DNA of 64,000 nt from Saksenaea vasiformis B4078 (lineage: Eukaryota; Mucoromycota; Mucoromycetes; Mucorales; Saksenaeaceae). Position 1 is the first letter of the stretch. Each line of letters begins with the position of its first letter. The notes beneath the pieces are model-generated. The model was given only the letters and a program-made list of their open reading frames with translations, did no database searches and was not told where the DNA came from. The stretch is from assembly GCA_000697055.1 (NCBI GenBank), contig JNDT01000526.1, forward strand, positions 1 to 64,000. The letters run 5' to 3'. A program made the position numbers and the translations under genes. Shown piece by piece: positions 34,329 to 49,099 of this stretch.

Positions 34329-37300
34329 ATGTCGCAAGGGAATGCCCCTAATTCCAGCGTGGTGGTATTCGGACGTACCATTGACGAAGATCCCTTAAAC
34401 AACATTACGCAAATCGACAATGGCACCGTCATTATTACCCCATATTTCAATACCACCGGTCGTACCGAGCTTAAAGTAAAAAGAAAGACATAGTGTTATT
34501 TAACGAATTTTAATGTCTGTATTAGATTGGTGTATTGCTTCCATTTAGTCAAGCTGGTGATAATTTTACAGCGCAAATTGTTTGGGGGTAAATCCTCATT
34601 TTCCTGTTTTGGGATGGACCTAAAACTTTTAAGTTAGAGGGTCTTCAGCCATACGAATGGCTGTAAATGAGATTAATGCAAGAAATTTGATTCCTGGAGC
34701 CTACATCCCCTTGATTGAGAAGGATTCATCCCCCGCCACTTCAGTCGGTCAAGCCGCTGTCACTGACGCTGTCTATGCATCCGTTACTTTACTGCAGTAC
34801 GGAGTCATAGGTGTGATCGGGGATGTCACAAGTTCTTGGACGAGTCTCAGTGCACTCATGACAAGCGTCCTTCAAATCCCACAATGTTCATTTACCGCAA
34901 GTGCAAGTAAAGTAGATCGTCCGCGCTGCATTGTTTACAGCATATCTAAAGAAAAAGACAATAACAATAATAATAATAATAATTTACAGTTGCTCTTTCG
35001 GACAAGACGCAATTCAAGTACTTTTTTAGAACCATCCCTACGCAAGTGATTATTGCCGATGTGATGCTTTCTTTTGCCATGAATCAAGGCTGGTCGCGCG
35101 TCGGTCTTATTTACGTCGACAACCCTCTCGGTCAACAATGCAAGCTTTGCTAATCCGTTAATTCTTTCCTTTTTTCTCTAACAGCTCATCTGTAGTCTAT
35201 CAGCGCGCCATTGTACAATTCAGCGCAGCCAATCTCCACATTGTCCAGTACCATTCGATTCCCGAACAGGGCACCATGGACGACATGACTCCTGTGTTGC
35301 ACAATATTACCGAGGGTGGAGCGCGTGTGATTCTGGTCGCTGCCACGGGTACATCACTGACCAATTTCATGATTCAAGCAGCAAGATTAGGCTACGTCAC
35401 AGACGCTTATACCTGGCTACTCATGGGAAACAATGGGGAATTGTTGCTCAAAGGCGTCGAAAAATACAATGAGCACAGTAACCCTAAAATCAATTACAAC
35501 GCGACCTACAATGGTCTGCTGATGTTTGATACGTGGCTTTCTCTGGATGGATATCCTCCTTTTGAAGCCTTTTTGGATAGATGGGCAGCCTTGTCTCCGG
35601 GAACGTAAGTTGTTTTGCAAAGCATTCATTTTATTGACAAGATGTTGCGCAGGTATCCTTTTGCAGGAAAACGACGTATTTCAACCAATGAAGGGTAAAC
35701 GTGTATTTCTCTCTCGTCACTCATGTAGATTACTGATTTGCCCCCCCCCCCCCTATCTTCAGCTTGGCATATTCATGCATGATGGTGATGGCCCATGGTT
35801 TCCAACATGCGGTTAGCAATTCTACAAACCAAACAAACGCTTTAAGTCAATTGGCTCTGGGCGACCTCGGATCATCCCTCACACCACCTGCTTTCAACAC
35901 AGGCTATGTGGGACCTGAAGGGCCAATGGTGTTCGACGCGAATGGTGATTTAATGGACGGGTAAAAAAAAAAAAGAAAAAAAGAAAAAGAGAAAAGTAAC
36001 ACCTATTTGCCTTTATTTGTAGCAATTATATCGTATATAACATTCAATACGGTAACGAAGTCGTCATTGGCCACAGTCTAAGTGGGGCATTGAACTTGTC
36101 TAGACCGCCTATGTTTCACGATGGAACAAGCAAGGTAAATGAAAAACCGACTGCGCGGACAATTGGGTATTTTTTTTTTTTTTTCACTAACCGTTATCCC
36201 CCTTTTCCTTTTGTCACCCTTGCTGCGTAACATTGGTGTCCTTCTTAGTAGCCACCGTCGGATTCCCCACCTAGCATTGCCTTGAACCCCGACCTCTCTT
36301 CTCCGATCTCGCATGTTATTCTAGCCGTCTCCTCGGCGGGAACGCTTTTTGCCGTAGCTGTGTTCATCCTAGTCGTTGTCATGCGAAAACATGAAGTGTT
36401 TAAAGCATCAAGGCAAGTTGCTAATTTTTTTAATAGAATGCATGTGAGCTCACCTAACTTTTTTTGTAGTCCTTTGTTTTGTTGTCTTGAATTAATTGGT
36501 TTTGTTTTGACCTACATCTCTGTTACGATGATGATCGGTGTTCCTTCGCAAGCGACCTGCATTATTGCGCCATTGACATTTAATTTGGGATTCTTGCTTG
36601 TCATAGGGTAAGAAGAAAATATCGTACGACAAAACATTCCATGTCCCGCAAAAACTAAACAAGAAAATTTTTTTCTTTGTAGCAACATGATTGCGAAAAA
36701 TTATCGGATATATCGGATCTTTAACAATATTTTCATCACCCGCACTGTGATCACCGATCTACAGTTGATCAAAACAGTGTCCATCGTGATCGGATTGGAT
36801 ATGGTATGGCAAAAGTAGCGCGCCTAATGTGTCATTTATGTTATTGGTTTAGGCGATGTTGATTGTTGGACTTGCGTTGACGAGACCTGTACCAACACAA
36901 GCCGATGTCTCGCTTTCACGCCATTACTGGAAATGTGACAGCGAGAGTAGTGCCAAAACGCCGTTTTTTATTATTCCTATCGTGTACGGCATGGGGCTCT
37001 TACTGTTTGCGACGTTTTTGGCTTATAAGACACGCTTGGCAAGTCGTCAGTACAGCCACTACAGCGAATGCAAGCAAATCGGGCTATCGGTTTAGTAAGT
37101 TTTTTTTATCTGATTTTTTTTATTGCCGCGGCTCATGCATGAGTAGCAACATTCTCTTTGCTGCACTGATAGGGTTCGCTGTGGTGATTAATCCCATTGC
37201 GGATTTCTACACGCAGTACTACATCAGCGTTATTGCTGTTTTATGGGCTACCACGTTTTCTTTATTGATTCTGTTTTTACCTAAACTGCGGGCATTCTTT

Positions 37301-38153
37301 CGTCAGTATTATAAAGATTCCAAGAGTTCCGATAGTCGTCCCACAGTCCGGAGCCATGCGCAAACAGGAGAGCTGATTAGTTTAAATCACATGCTTGACG
37401 CGCCTGTGCTTGGTGATCAGCAGCGAAAACCAAGTAACGCGTCCAACACGCTGGAAAACTATGTACAAGTGCACGAGGTAAATATGGCTTCCGATTAGAC
37501 TTCCGCTAACATAAAGATGATCTAGGCGAGATTACCATTGCGCAAGGTCCTTCGATATTTCCCTTTTCTGTCACAATGGGAGATGCAGCATATCATGGTA
37601 TTTCCGTGGCTGGGTTACTTTTCCTATTTTTCGGTAAGATCTCGGTTGATCCTGTTCACAAAACTGATATTTTTATTTTTAGAAGAGTGCGAAAAAAGGT
37701 TCGGTGATGGCATATAGTGAGGTCACTGCACATTCAATCCAACTGGAAAACTATGTGCTCAAAATACATGGTCAAGGATGGTACGATGTTTATATTCAAG
37801 TGCCAGATTTGCAGTCTTTGGAAACATGGCAACAACATTTCAGCAAACCTAGTTCCAGTACGACGTTGTCCTTCTGTCGTCCTCAAGAAGGAGAAGAAGA
37901 AGAAGGAGGAGGAAGAGGAAGAGGAAGAAGAAGAGGAGGAGAGGAAGGAGAAGGGCAAGAAGGACGAGTTGAGCATATTACGGAACAAATGAATCATTTT
38001 CTAGGGGCTTTTAGTCCATCTCAAGATTTTCTGCTGTCCTCGGGTGGACAATTTAACAGAAGTAACGTCACCCTGGACGTTGCTACTGACAACCAACCAC
38101 ATGAAGTCGAAGAAAACACGTCAACACGTGAGGAAAGGAACAATGAACCTTGA
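34329..38153 (+). CDS. Class C (GABA-B/metabotropic glutamate-like) G-protein-coupled receptor
   Basis: Fifteen exons: 34329-34475, 34526-34587, 34638-34906, 34990-35139, 35196-35604, 35653-35694, 35763-35960, 36023-36134, 36252-36412, 36470-36607, 36683-36803, 36853-37094, 37147-37477, 37526-37633, 37683-38153; 986 aa with all phases closing. The extracellular ligand-binding Venus-flytrap domain spans about aa 45-460 (AIRMAVNEINARNLIPGA, VIGDVTSSW, WSRVGLIYVDNPLG, several N-glycosylation sites). The seven-helix domain spans about 478-735, with KASSPLFCCLELIGF and RIYRIFNNIF typical of class C. The C-tail carries a possible PH-like segment, then a Glu/Gly/Arg run. Introns at 36413-36469 and probably 35140-35195 use GC donors. 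No signal peptide is visible from the first ATG. Ligand unknown. Confidence 0.93.
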
Positions 38154-39061
38154 CCATCCTAAACAACGCGCTTCTTATTCTTTTCTTTTTTCCTTTTCTT
38201 CTTTGTTTGTTCATAGCTTCTTGTAATTGATTTTGTTGTATGTTGTTTTCCTGTACATTATCTGATCTTCGTGGGAACGGGAAGAATTTTTCCGACTAAA
38301 AAAAGAAAACGTTGTCTGATCTTTTTAGACGTAAATAGTGTGGAGAAGCGGTAGAACAAAAAGAAGCGGAGGAAACGATCTGATAAACGGGCCACGAGCA
38401 AGGTTATTTTTTTGAAAGCCAGTAGGATCTGATAACTTCAGACGGTCTGGGCACTTTGCTTTTTCATTTCTGGGGCAAAAAGAAAGAAAAATAAACGGAG
38501 CGGGCAATCAAATGAAAATAACGATCTGATAATCAAAAAGATCTGATAAAAATTTTCGTCTGACTTGCTCGTTCCTTTTGACTCATCGGGAAAATCTGGA
38601 ACTCATTTTCGTCCGACAAACAAAAAAGTAATAATACCATATTCGACACGCAAGCTTTTTTTTATATGACAGCAAGAGTTATTTATCCTTTACGAGCTAA
38701 CGCCAAAAAAAAGAAAAGAGTTCTTAGCCAAGAAATAGGGAGTGGTAAAACCAAAAAACTTAATTACGTCATGGGTTACTATGGTGATGTGATTTCTTTT
38801 TTTTTTTTTTGTGGTTGGCATGAAATTTATTATACGAAAATTTATACAGGAGAAAGATGACTAAACGAGGAGAGGGGGGGAATATGGGTTGCTTTCAAGT
38901 TTTTTTTCTGGTATTCTCGGGAAATATTTTCCGTCTTTTTTTTTCGTTTTTTTTTCCTTTTTATGTACAAGTGAGGAGAGAAAGAGAAGGAGAAAAAGTT
39001 CGGTTGGTGAGGGTTTGTTGGTAGTATTTTGGGTATGGGTTGTCGTTTTTAAGATGCGTAA
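38154..39061. other. Convergent intergenic region with repeated GATCTGATAA motifs
   Basis: Between the 3' ends of the GPCR and the ECL1-like gene. Contains four exact copies of GATCTGATAA (38377, 38426, 38523, 38540) and T/A-rich tracts. Confidence 0.6.
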
Positions 39062-39463
39062 TTAAATGTAAAATATGCTGCGTTTTTGTGGTAAATCCAG
39101 ATCAAAGGCAGGAGGTGATGGTCGATTTGCGTATGAATGACTTTGCTTTGGTGATGGTAACGTATACGATGGAACTGGTGACAACAATGGAGAACCAGAG
39201 GAAACGGAAGATGTGGTGGAAGAAGTGGAAGACAGACCCGGTGACGACCGAGGAAAATCTTTGAGTTCAGCATAATCGTAGCCCAAAAGTGGATGATGAT
39301 TCAATGCATCGGCACGGAGGCACTCTTCAGAGCAGTAAAGCGAGTTCTAAAAGAAAAAAAATTCATTTGTCAGTAAACCTGTAGATGAAACAACAAAGAG
39401 ATAACATACGGAGAAGACGCTAACGGCATTGTCACAGTATGTGCACCAGTTAAGATCAGTCAT
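39062..39463 (-). CDS. Small ECL1-like zinc-binding protein (life-span regulatory family)
   Basis: Exons 39463-39410 and 39346-39062, 112 aa. The N-terminus has two Cys pairs split by the intron, WCTYCDNAV then YCSEECLRADA, the pattern of the fungal Ecl1 family (small zinc-binding proteins linked to chronological life span and nutrient-starvation responses in fission yeast). After that the protein is Ser/Pro-rich and disordered, ending RSIFYI. The 63-nt intron has a GTATGT donor and TTTTAG end. It is the first gene of a four-gene minus-strand run. The family call rests on the Cys spacing, so it is moderate. Confidence 0.7.
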
Positions 39464-39905
39464 TGTAATATATAATTTTTTTTTTCTTGAAACGTTAAAG
39501 AAGAAAAGAAACACGGTTGGGTCTTTTTATATCATTTGCCCTTACTGACTCGGGACCGACCCGTCACAAGATTTTACCTTGTCTGTGTGTGTGTTCCTGA
39601 GGGATCCAATGGGGAGAATGCAGGTCCCACGGATTTTGATTGGCTCGTTATGACGGAAGTTTCCTTATATCTTTTGTTTCTTTTCAACGATTTTTTTTTT
39701 ATTCCTCCCCACTGTTTCGTGTGGCACACGTGCTCTCTCCCTTATCTTTCAGGTGGCGCCTTTTTGGCCACTCTGAGCGAATCATCTGTCCTCGCGGCGT
39801 TATTTGCCCAAATTGCCTAATTCACACATCATCAAAACTGCGCCTGACCAATATCTGATTCGTTGCTATGTGGGGTGAGAAAAATTCATTCTGTGAACAC
39901 GTTCT

Positions 39906-41750
<1,845 letters not shown>

Positions 41751-41958
41751 GGTTCTTTGTCGCGTCTTCGCTTTGTTCACGCTTGTTCCTCCTTTTTTTT
41801 TTTCTTTCGGGAAGGGAAATTCGAGAGTGTGACTTAAGATTCCATGTTGGGTTCTGTTCTTTGAACAAAAAAAAACGTACTGTCTCTTTTTATTTATGGT
41901 ACAAGAGGGAATATGTAAGAAGAAAAACAAGGGAAAAGTAAATAGTAACAACAAGAAA

Positions 41959-43503
<1,545 letters not shown>

Positions 43504-43588
43504 TCAGTCAAATCATCTTTTGTATTGGATCGAGAGACTTACGTAAAAATCGACATACATCACCTTGGCTCCCTCCTTCTCTTGACTG

Positions 43589-44646
43589 TCAGGGATATGG
43601 AACTATGAAGCATTGATGATCAGGTGAAGAGAACTGGTTTTGCATGAAGCGTACCATGAGATGAAGACATCCTTCAGGTGTTAAACGCAACGAGAGCTGA
43701 TCCGATTGCTCCAAGATTTTTACGCATTGAAGTAACTGTTCACATCCATAGCTAAGAAGAGAGAGGTTTAAAATCTTGCAATGATTGAAAACGTCGATTA
43801 CGTGAAGCTGGCGTTTTGCTGACAATGCAAACTGATAATTGCATCGGATTCCTTGAGGTAACGGATCTAGAAATAGGAATAAACTACCTGCTTTTATTTT
43901 CTATTGGATCTTACATGCGTGTTCTGTCTTTGTCCATCACCAGTCAACTGAAAGCATGGGTTTTCTGGTGAAAGTGTAATGGTAATATCTGCGCAGGATG
44001 GGTCCAGCTCATCAAACGCATTCTTTAGCCAAACAGACTATCCAAAGTGCTTAATAAAAAACGAGACCTCAATCATACAAAAACTTACTCGCATATATAC
44101 TCTCTGGCCAGCTCCAGGATCACCGCTGACATCAAGGCCTCCTTCCTCCGAGTCGATGTCCAGTGTCTTGATCCAACAATGACTGGTAGCGTGTAGCGTC
44201 CGATCATCGCGTCTTTTTTTTTGTAATTTTGTAATTAATCTCTTTGTATCTCTGAATGCTACCTACAAAAGTTCTAACTGGTGCCCTGGACCGGTATAAT
44301 GAAATTGGCACATGTTACTTTCGCCTGCGCCTCCCCAAGCCAGACAGTTAGTCAATGTCTTGAGATCCAGGGCAAACGGTGCAATTTCCACGTCGAGTGC
44401 TTTTTTGTAGGTTGCAAACATGTGCTTTTTGACGTAAATAATGACTTTGAGTTGGAATGATCCTTGTACTGAGAAAGTTAATCCTTCATCGTAAACATTG
44501 CATATCGTTGTCTATAGCGAAATCAGTTTTGCCGCGACAGTAAACATAACGCATACATTGCCGAACTGAACTGCTCTGAGTAGATTGATTAACGACTTGA
44601 CATTAGTGAATTCGCCGACAAACTGTGGCCTCCGTTGAACATCCAT
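43589..44646 (-). CDS. RAD1: RAD1 subunit of the 9-1-1 checkpoint clamp
   Basis: PCNA-like clamp subunit that loads at damaged DNA with Rad9 and Hus1 and activates the ATR/Rad3 checkpoint. Exons 44646-44557, 44511-44267, 44182-44089, 44037-43915, 43866-43802, 43751-43589; 259 aa with all phases closing. Order of conserved blocks matches animal and fission-yeast Rad1: FVGEFTNVKSLINLLRAVQF (first half), GLTFSVQGSFQLKVIIYV, FALDLKTLTNCLAWGG, MCQFHYTGPGHQLELF, WLKNAFDELDPSCADITITL, SPENPCFQLTGDG, YLKESDAIISLHC, and LRLTPEGCLHLMVRF near the end. The donor at 44266 (TT|GTAGGT) was chosen because the frame otherwise hits a TAG. Slightly shorter than the human protein (282 aa). Confidence 0.92.
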
Positions 44647-45087
44647 GAAATAATCGGTAGAAAAGATTTGTGCGTGTCTTATGGAGCGAGATTGATTGGT
44701 TGAGAAGCCTCCACATCACGATATTTGCATGCTGAAATATAACATCTTAGTATTTGTTCAATGAGTTTTTACGCTATTGCACATCTATCATATGCTCATG
44801 AAGACTATCCAGTTGGCGGGAACGAGCCTGAAGACATAGTTGGTTCTCACCCCCGTAACAGCTGCTTTTCCTTTTATATCCTTTTCCTAAATTTTATTTC
44901 TCCCTTTCTTAATCGACCTTTTTTCTTTCCTGCCCACAACAAACTAGTGCCAAGAAGAAGCAATTCACCGATTTTGAGGATAATAGAAGGAAGGGGAAAA
45001 GATACCTTGCTATCTCAGAATCTGAGAATAAACAAGCCAATCAAATATGGCTTTGCGGAAGCTAACCACATCTTCGGATGGACAACC
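44647..45087. other. Intergenic, upstream of RAD1
   Basis: No supported gene. A plus-strand frame from 44761 has no family resemblance and runs into the dispersed repeat. Confidence 0.4.
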
Positions 45088-45250
45088 AACAAACGCCATG
45101 CCACAGAAGCCAAGCTTGTGCTAAGGAGGGAATTATGTATGCGGTCATCGGTACATGGACTGGCGACAAAATAATGCTGTACCTATACAAACTTGGTTCC
45201 TCGGCGGAAGCAAATTTACAGGATTTTTCCTATGATTTTGCGTCTATTCA
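45088..45250. repeat. Dispersed repeat, truncated copy
   Basis: Matches the 5' part of copies A and B (22.2 and 52.3 kb): GAAGCCAAGCTTGTGCTAAGG, ATGCGGTCATCGGTACAT, GGCGACAAAATAATG, CTTGGTTCC. The 3' half of the repeat is not obvious here. Confidence 0.6.
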
Positions 45251-45649
45251 AAGTTATTGGCGTTACTTCCAGATGAAGTCAGCGCTTTGAAGTGGGTATT
45301 CTTATGTTCATGCAATGAACAGTTCACGCTCGGATAACTGTAGGTTGCATTAGAAGTAGTTCATGTTTGCAGTGATGGATTTCACAGTATCCTATTGGAA
45401 ACCGAAAAAGTGACTTAAGAAAAGGAATGCCCCACCGAAAGCGCTACGTCTTTTTGACGTTGAGATGATTCATTGCATAAATGATAAGTTTCTCTATGCC
45501 TTATCACAAGGCATGGAATTGTTTCACGATGAGTTCATACCAGGATAATCCGTATTTAAAGAGAGGCATGAATCTTTTATTTATTCTTAACATCCACGGT
45601 AATGATGTCAATTCATTACGCCTACAAAATTGTTCATGGTTTCCATCTG

Positions 45650-45925
45650 TTGTTTAGGCTGCATGACCTCTGTCCCGAACGGTCTTGGCCGTGCGTGTAA
45701 CTTTGTTTACCGCTTAGGTAAGTAAATGTTGTCATATCGTCTCTGATTTTTTTCGTGATACATTACCAGACGCTGGGTCGCTTCAAGTCCTCTGTACACC
45801 TGCATGCTGGTCGGTAAACTAGCAGCGGTAACCACACAAAAGGCAGGCACCTGCCCCGAACTGGTCGACGTTCGCTGAGCCTTTCGAGTTTTCAAGAAGG
45901 CGGCACTGATGAGCGCGTCCATAGG
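45650..45925 (-). pseudogene. Fragment of a repetitive Mucorales-type ORF (unknown family)
   Basis: An open stretch of about 70 codons reading leftward from about 45922, containing VYRGLEATQRLVMYHEK and a preceding Ser/Thr-rich segment. It resembles a multi-copy hypothetical family of this fungal group, but I cannot name a domain. No start, splice partner or continuation was found, so it is treated as a relic. Confidence 0.35.
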
Positions 45926-46185
45926 GGATGGTCTGTGCGTGGAAAGCCATGTTCAACAACTCCTGTGTGTATAATATTCAGCAACACCATCTGCTCTGCA
46001 GGCTCATTATCTCTTCAGTGCTTTGAGCGATATCATGCTCCTCAAGCCATTGCAATATTTCGAGTCTACGTGCAAGGACTTTGGTAGCGACTTATTACAG
46101 AAGATGCATTAAAGTGCACCCTCAACGCTTCTGGACGATGCCGCAGAATTTGGACAAGAGATATCAGCAGTCGGCGATATAGTTT

Positions 46186-46866
46186 GTGCATCCAGTCTGT
46201 AGCAGTGCTACAGATAGGTCTTCACGATCTTGTGTGCGGATTGGCTCCCAGTTAGCGACGATTAAGATTGCGACGATATTGTATTCAATACCATTTGCAT
46301 ATATGTGCTCTCCGCATATAGAGGTGTTCATACAAAAGGACGGGATCCTAAATCCAGGATCCCTACGTTTTTATCCTAAGAAAAACGGTACTTACAATTC
46401 CTAACGAGCATCCCATCAACCCGCTTTCCCGCCCACACCTTTTATACCTACGAATCTGATCTTCGTAAGTTAATAGCGACGTTGGCCATGAGCCGTACTA
46501 TTAAACAGTCTGTTCGAGGTTCTATCACTCTTTCCAAAATGCGATTGGATGGTGTACAAGGCGGTTACACCTGCCAAGAACTACGAAGCGTCGAAATTGC
46601 TACTTACTACAGCAAACGACACAAATGGTTAAATGTGATGGATCTCATGGCAGTCTCGTTGAATATGTTGAACAGGATGAGATATTGAAACAGCTGGATT
46701 CTCTTGGACAAATGCGCCTCTTTCCGGATCGATCGCTCCAGGAGATTCAAGCAACATTTGACGCTCGCTCACAACAGCAGCTCTCTGGGAGGGGGACGCG
46801 CAACGGTCCTGAACTCACTGATTTTGTCCCGTCTCTGGCACGCTCTTCGCGTAGTCAGTGCGACTA
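46186..46866 (+). pseudogene. Truncated copy of multi-copy unknown family fused to a second ORF fragment
   Basis: Bases about 46195-46500 are near-identical to about 54438-54745 (TAGCxGTGCTACAGATAGGTC onwards, including GGACGGGATCCTAAATCCAGG), i.e. the central part of the family member at 54-56 kb. The homology stops near ATAGCGACGTTGGCCAT. The sequence then continues into a different coding-like segment (IKQSVRGSITLSKMRLDG, LRSVEIATYYSKRHKW, then in another frame CDGSHGSLVEYVEQDEILKQ and ELTDFVPSLARSSR) ending at a TAA at 46864-46866. A one-base frame change near 46625-46632 separates the two halves. No function known. Confidence 0.5.
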
Positions 46867-49099
46867 AGTCTCCCTTCTTTCGTCGGCTGCAATCCCTCTG
46901 TAGTGCTTTCTTCACTAGGCGCATGCTTCCTTGCATTCGCTATGATCATGTCTGTCAACCCCGCTCATTCGGGGAAGGGTGCAGGGAGGAATCTGCACCT
47001 CTGCCTCCTGCCAAATAAGTGTCCAACAATTCCCCACAGTTGATGGTATGTCCGCTCCTCGTTGGCACGCCTTTTGCTGCCTTTCGATGGACCATTCGGT
47101 AAGGAATATCTGGTACCGAGCAATACAAGAGACCTTGCCTATGGGAATCCAATTATGGTTTTTTTCTCATACCACGGATGTATTCCGTATCCATTTTTAT
47201 TGAATAAAGAGCAACCTCTGAAATACACATCTTCACCAGCAAGCGTTCTGAGATGCTTGAACATACCAACAGACACCAGGTGGGAGAATAGAGATCCAGC
47301 AGCGCGTATCTCATTAAGGCTTCTTGTCTGCATTTTCTTGTGTGGACAAAACATTGGTGTACCTAAAAAAAAAAAAAGGAGACAATGCTCTGAAAGAAAA
47401 GATCAACTGAATGTACCTTTTTGGGCTTCACGGGGCTGCTTCTCGAATTCGGTACAAAAGTGTTGCGTTTTGAACAAACATTTGCTCTAACCAAATATCA
47501 TTTTACGTCCGTTTTAACCTAATCCAGGGTGTAACTTGCACCTGCATAAGATGAGCTTTGCATTGATAGAGTCCATTGTATCTGTGGTGAATTTCTCACT
47601 GTGCTACTGGAAAGCGTAAAAAAGACTCGAAGTAAAGCAACGTATTCCGTTGATACCAGGAGAAAAACAAACGTACCTACAGTAGCAATACAAGCATTGC
47701 TCACTAAGGCTGGCAAGCAAGGCCATTTTGTATATCTTTCTGCGATATCCAATGATGTGCTTCGTCTAAAGGTAGGTTTCTATATTTGATCAGGGCCAAT
47801 GTAGCGACCCCCTTCTTTTTTTCTGCATTTATCGTTATCACAGGTCGACCAATCGGAAGGGAGGCCCAAAACGTATCGGCTGTTCGTCATATAATGGTAA
47901 AGGAGTTTGGTAGCTGCTTCCCCGGTTATCTTTTTGTGCCGATGTTCTCGTGTGATTGTAGGGGTAGAAAAAGTATATATAAGCAGTCGAAGAAAAGTAG
48001 CGGATGGGCGTTGTCAATTTTTTTTGTCTTTGTTTACACACTGACCAAGTTGACTTCAGCTCTCGATATCGCTTGCGAGACCCTAGTTAATATCTGAATC
48101 CTATTGTCTCGCATTACCATATACTTTATGCTCATCAAAAACGATTGGTATACTTGACGTTTACTGAGTTTTTTTAACACCCGATGAATGATCGAGACGC
48201 CGCCACTCGAAATGACAGAACTTGACTTCTTCAATGTATTGCGTGATCTTGTCCTTAGCTTTTGACTTCCGCTTTTACAACCTTATTGTGGAAGTAAGTT
48301 CTTTTTCCTTCTTTTCCCTTTCTGGAAGATAATATGCTTTGAGCAGCAGGGACCCAGACCTGTAGTGATTTGGCCCTCTCTACCTGTACTAATCAGAAAA
48401 ATGCATCCAATCATGGTCATATCCACAAAAGAAGTTTATTGAAGAGCATGTAAAGAATCCTTTTTCAAGAAGGCAGCCGAGGTTCGTGATAGTGCTATTT
48501 CTTCCTGCATGCACTGAGCCATATGTGTGACAGACACACCAGTTATTGGATCACTAGTGCGCGGTTGTCAACATTCCTATTCAATTAAATCCGCCTTTTT
48601 CTTCCAAAATATCTACGTTTTGCAACTTTGATTATAAGAAAGCGTGCAAACTTGTTTGACGCATAGTTATCTATCAGATAAATGGTGTTATAATTAGAAA
48701 ACGTCCAGATGGAGAAAGGACAATCCCAGGTACGGCATCTGTGCGCATACTCTCCTTTTTTTTTTTTTTTTAGTTGCATGCATCTGTTATTGATATATCA
48801 GAAAAAGGTGCTGCTAGAGTGGAGTTCGCTTATGTTCTCGATTAGTAGTTTTCTAACACGTGTTGACGACGGCAGGACGTCCAACTGCTGCAAGAAACAC
48901 AGGCTTTTTCATTGTAACAATCCGCCAAAAATTAAACAAGTATAAAAGAATCAAAGCAATCGGTTTGATCAGAACAATCTTTTCCCTTCCTACTCTCCTT
49001 TTTCACTGTCTTCACATTCATTTCATACGTTCCTTACATATCCCTTCCATATCTGTCTCTTCCTCACACACCTTTTTGCACACGCGTTTTATTTCTTAC
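46867..49099. other. Repeat-rich intergenic region, no supported gene
   Basis: Several short frames (for example at 47062-47490 plus) look faintly coding but have no recognisable family, consistent start or introns. Probably decayed mobile sequence. Confidence 0.35.
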
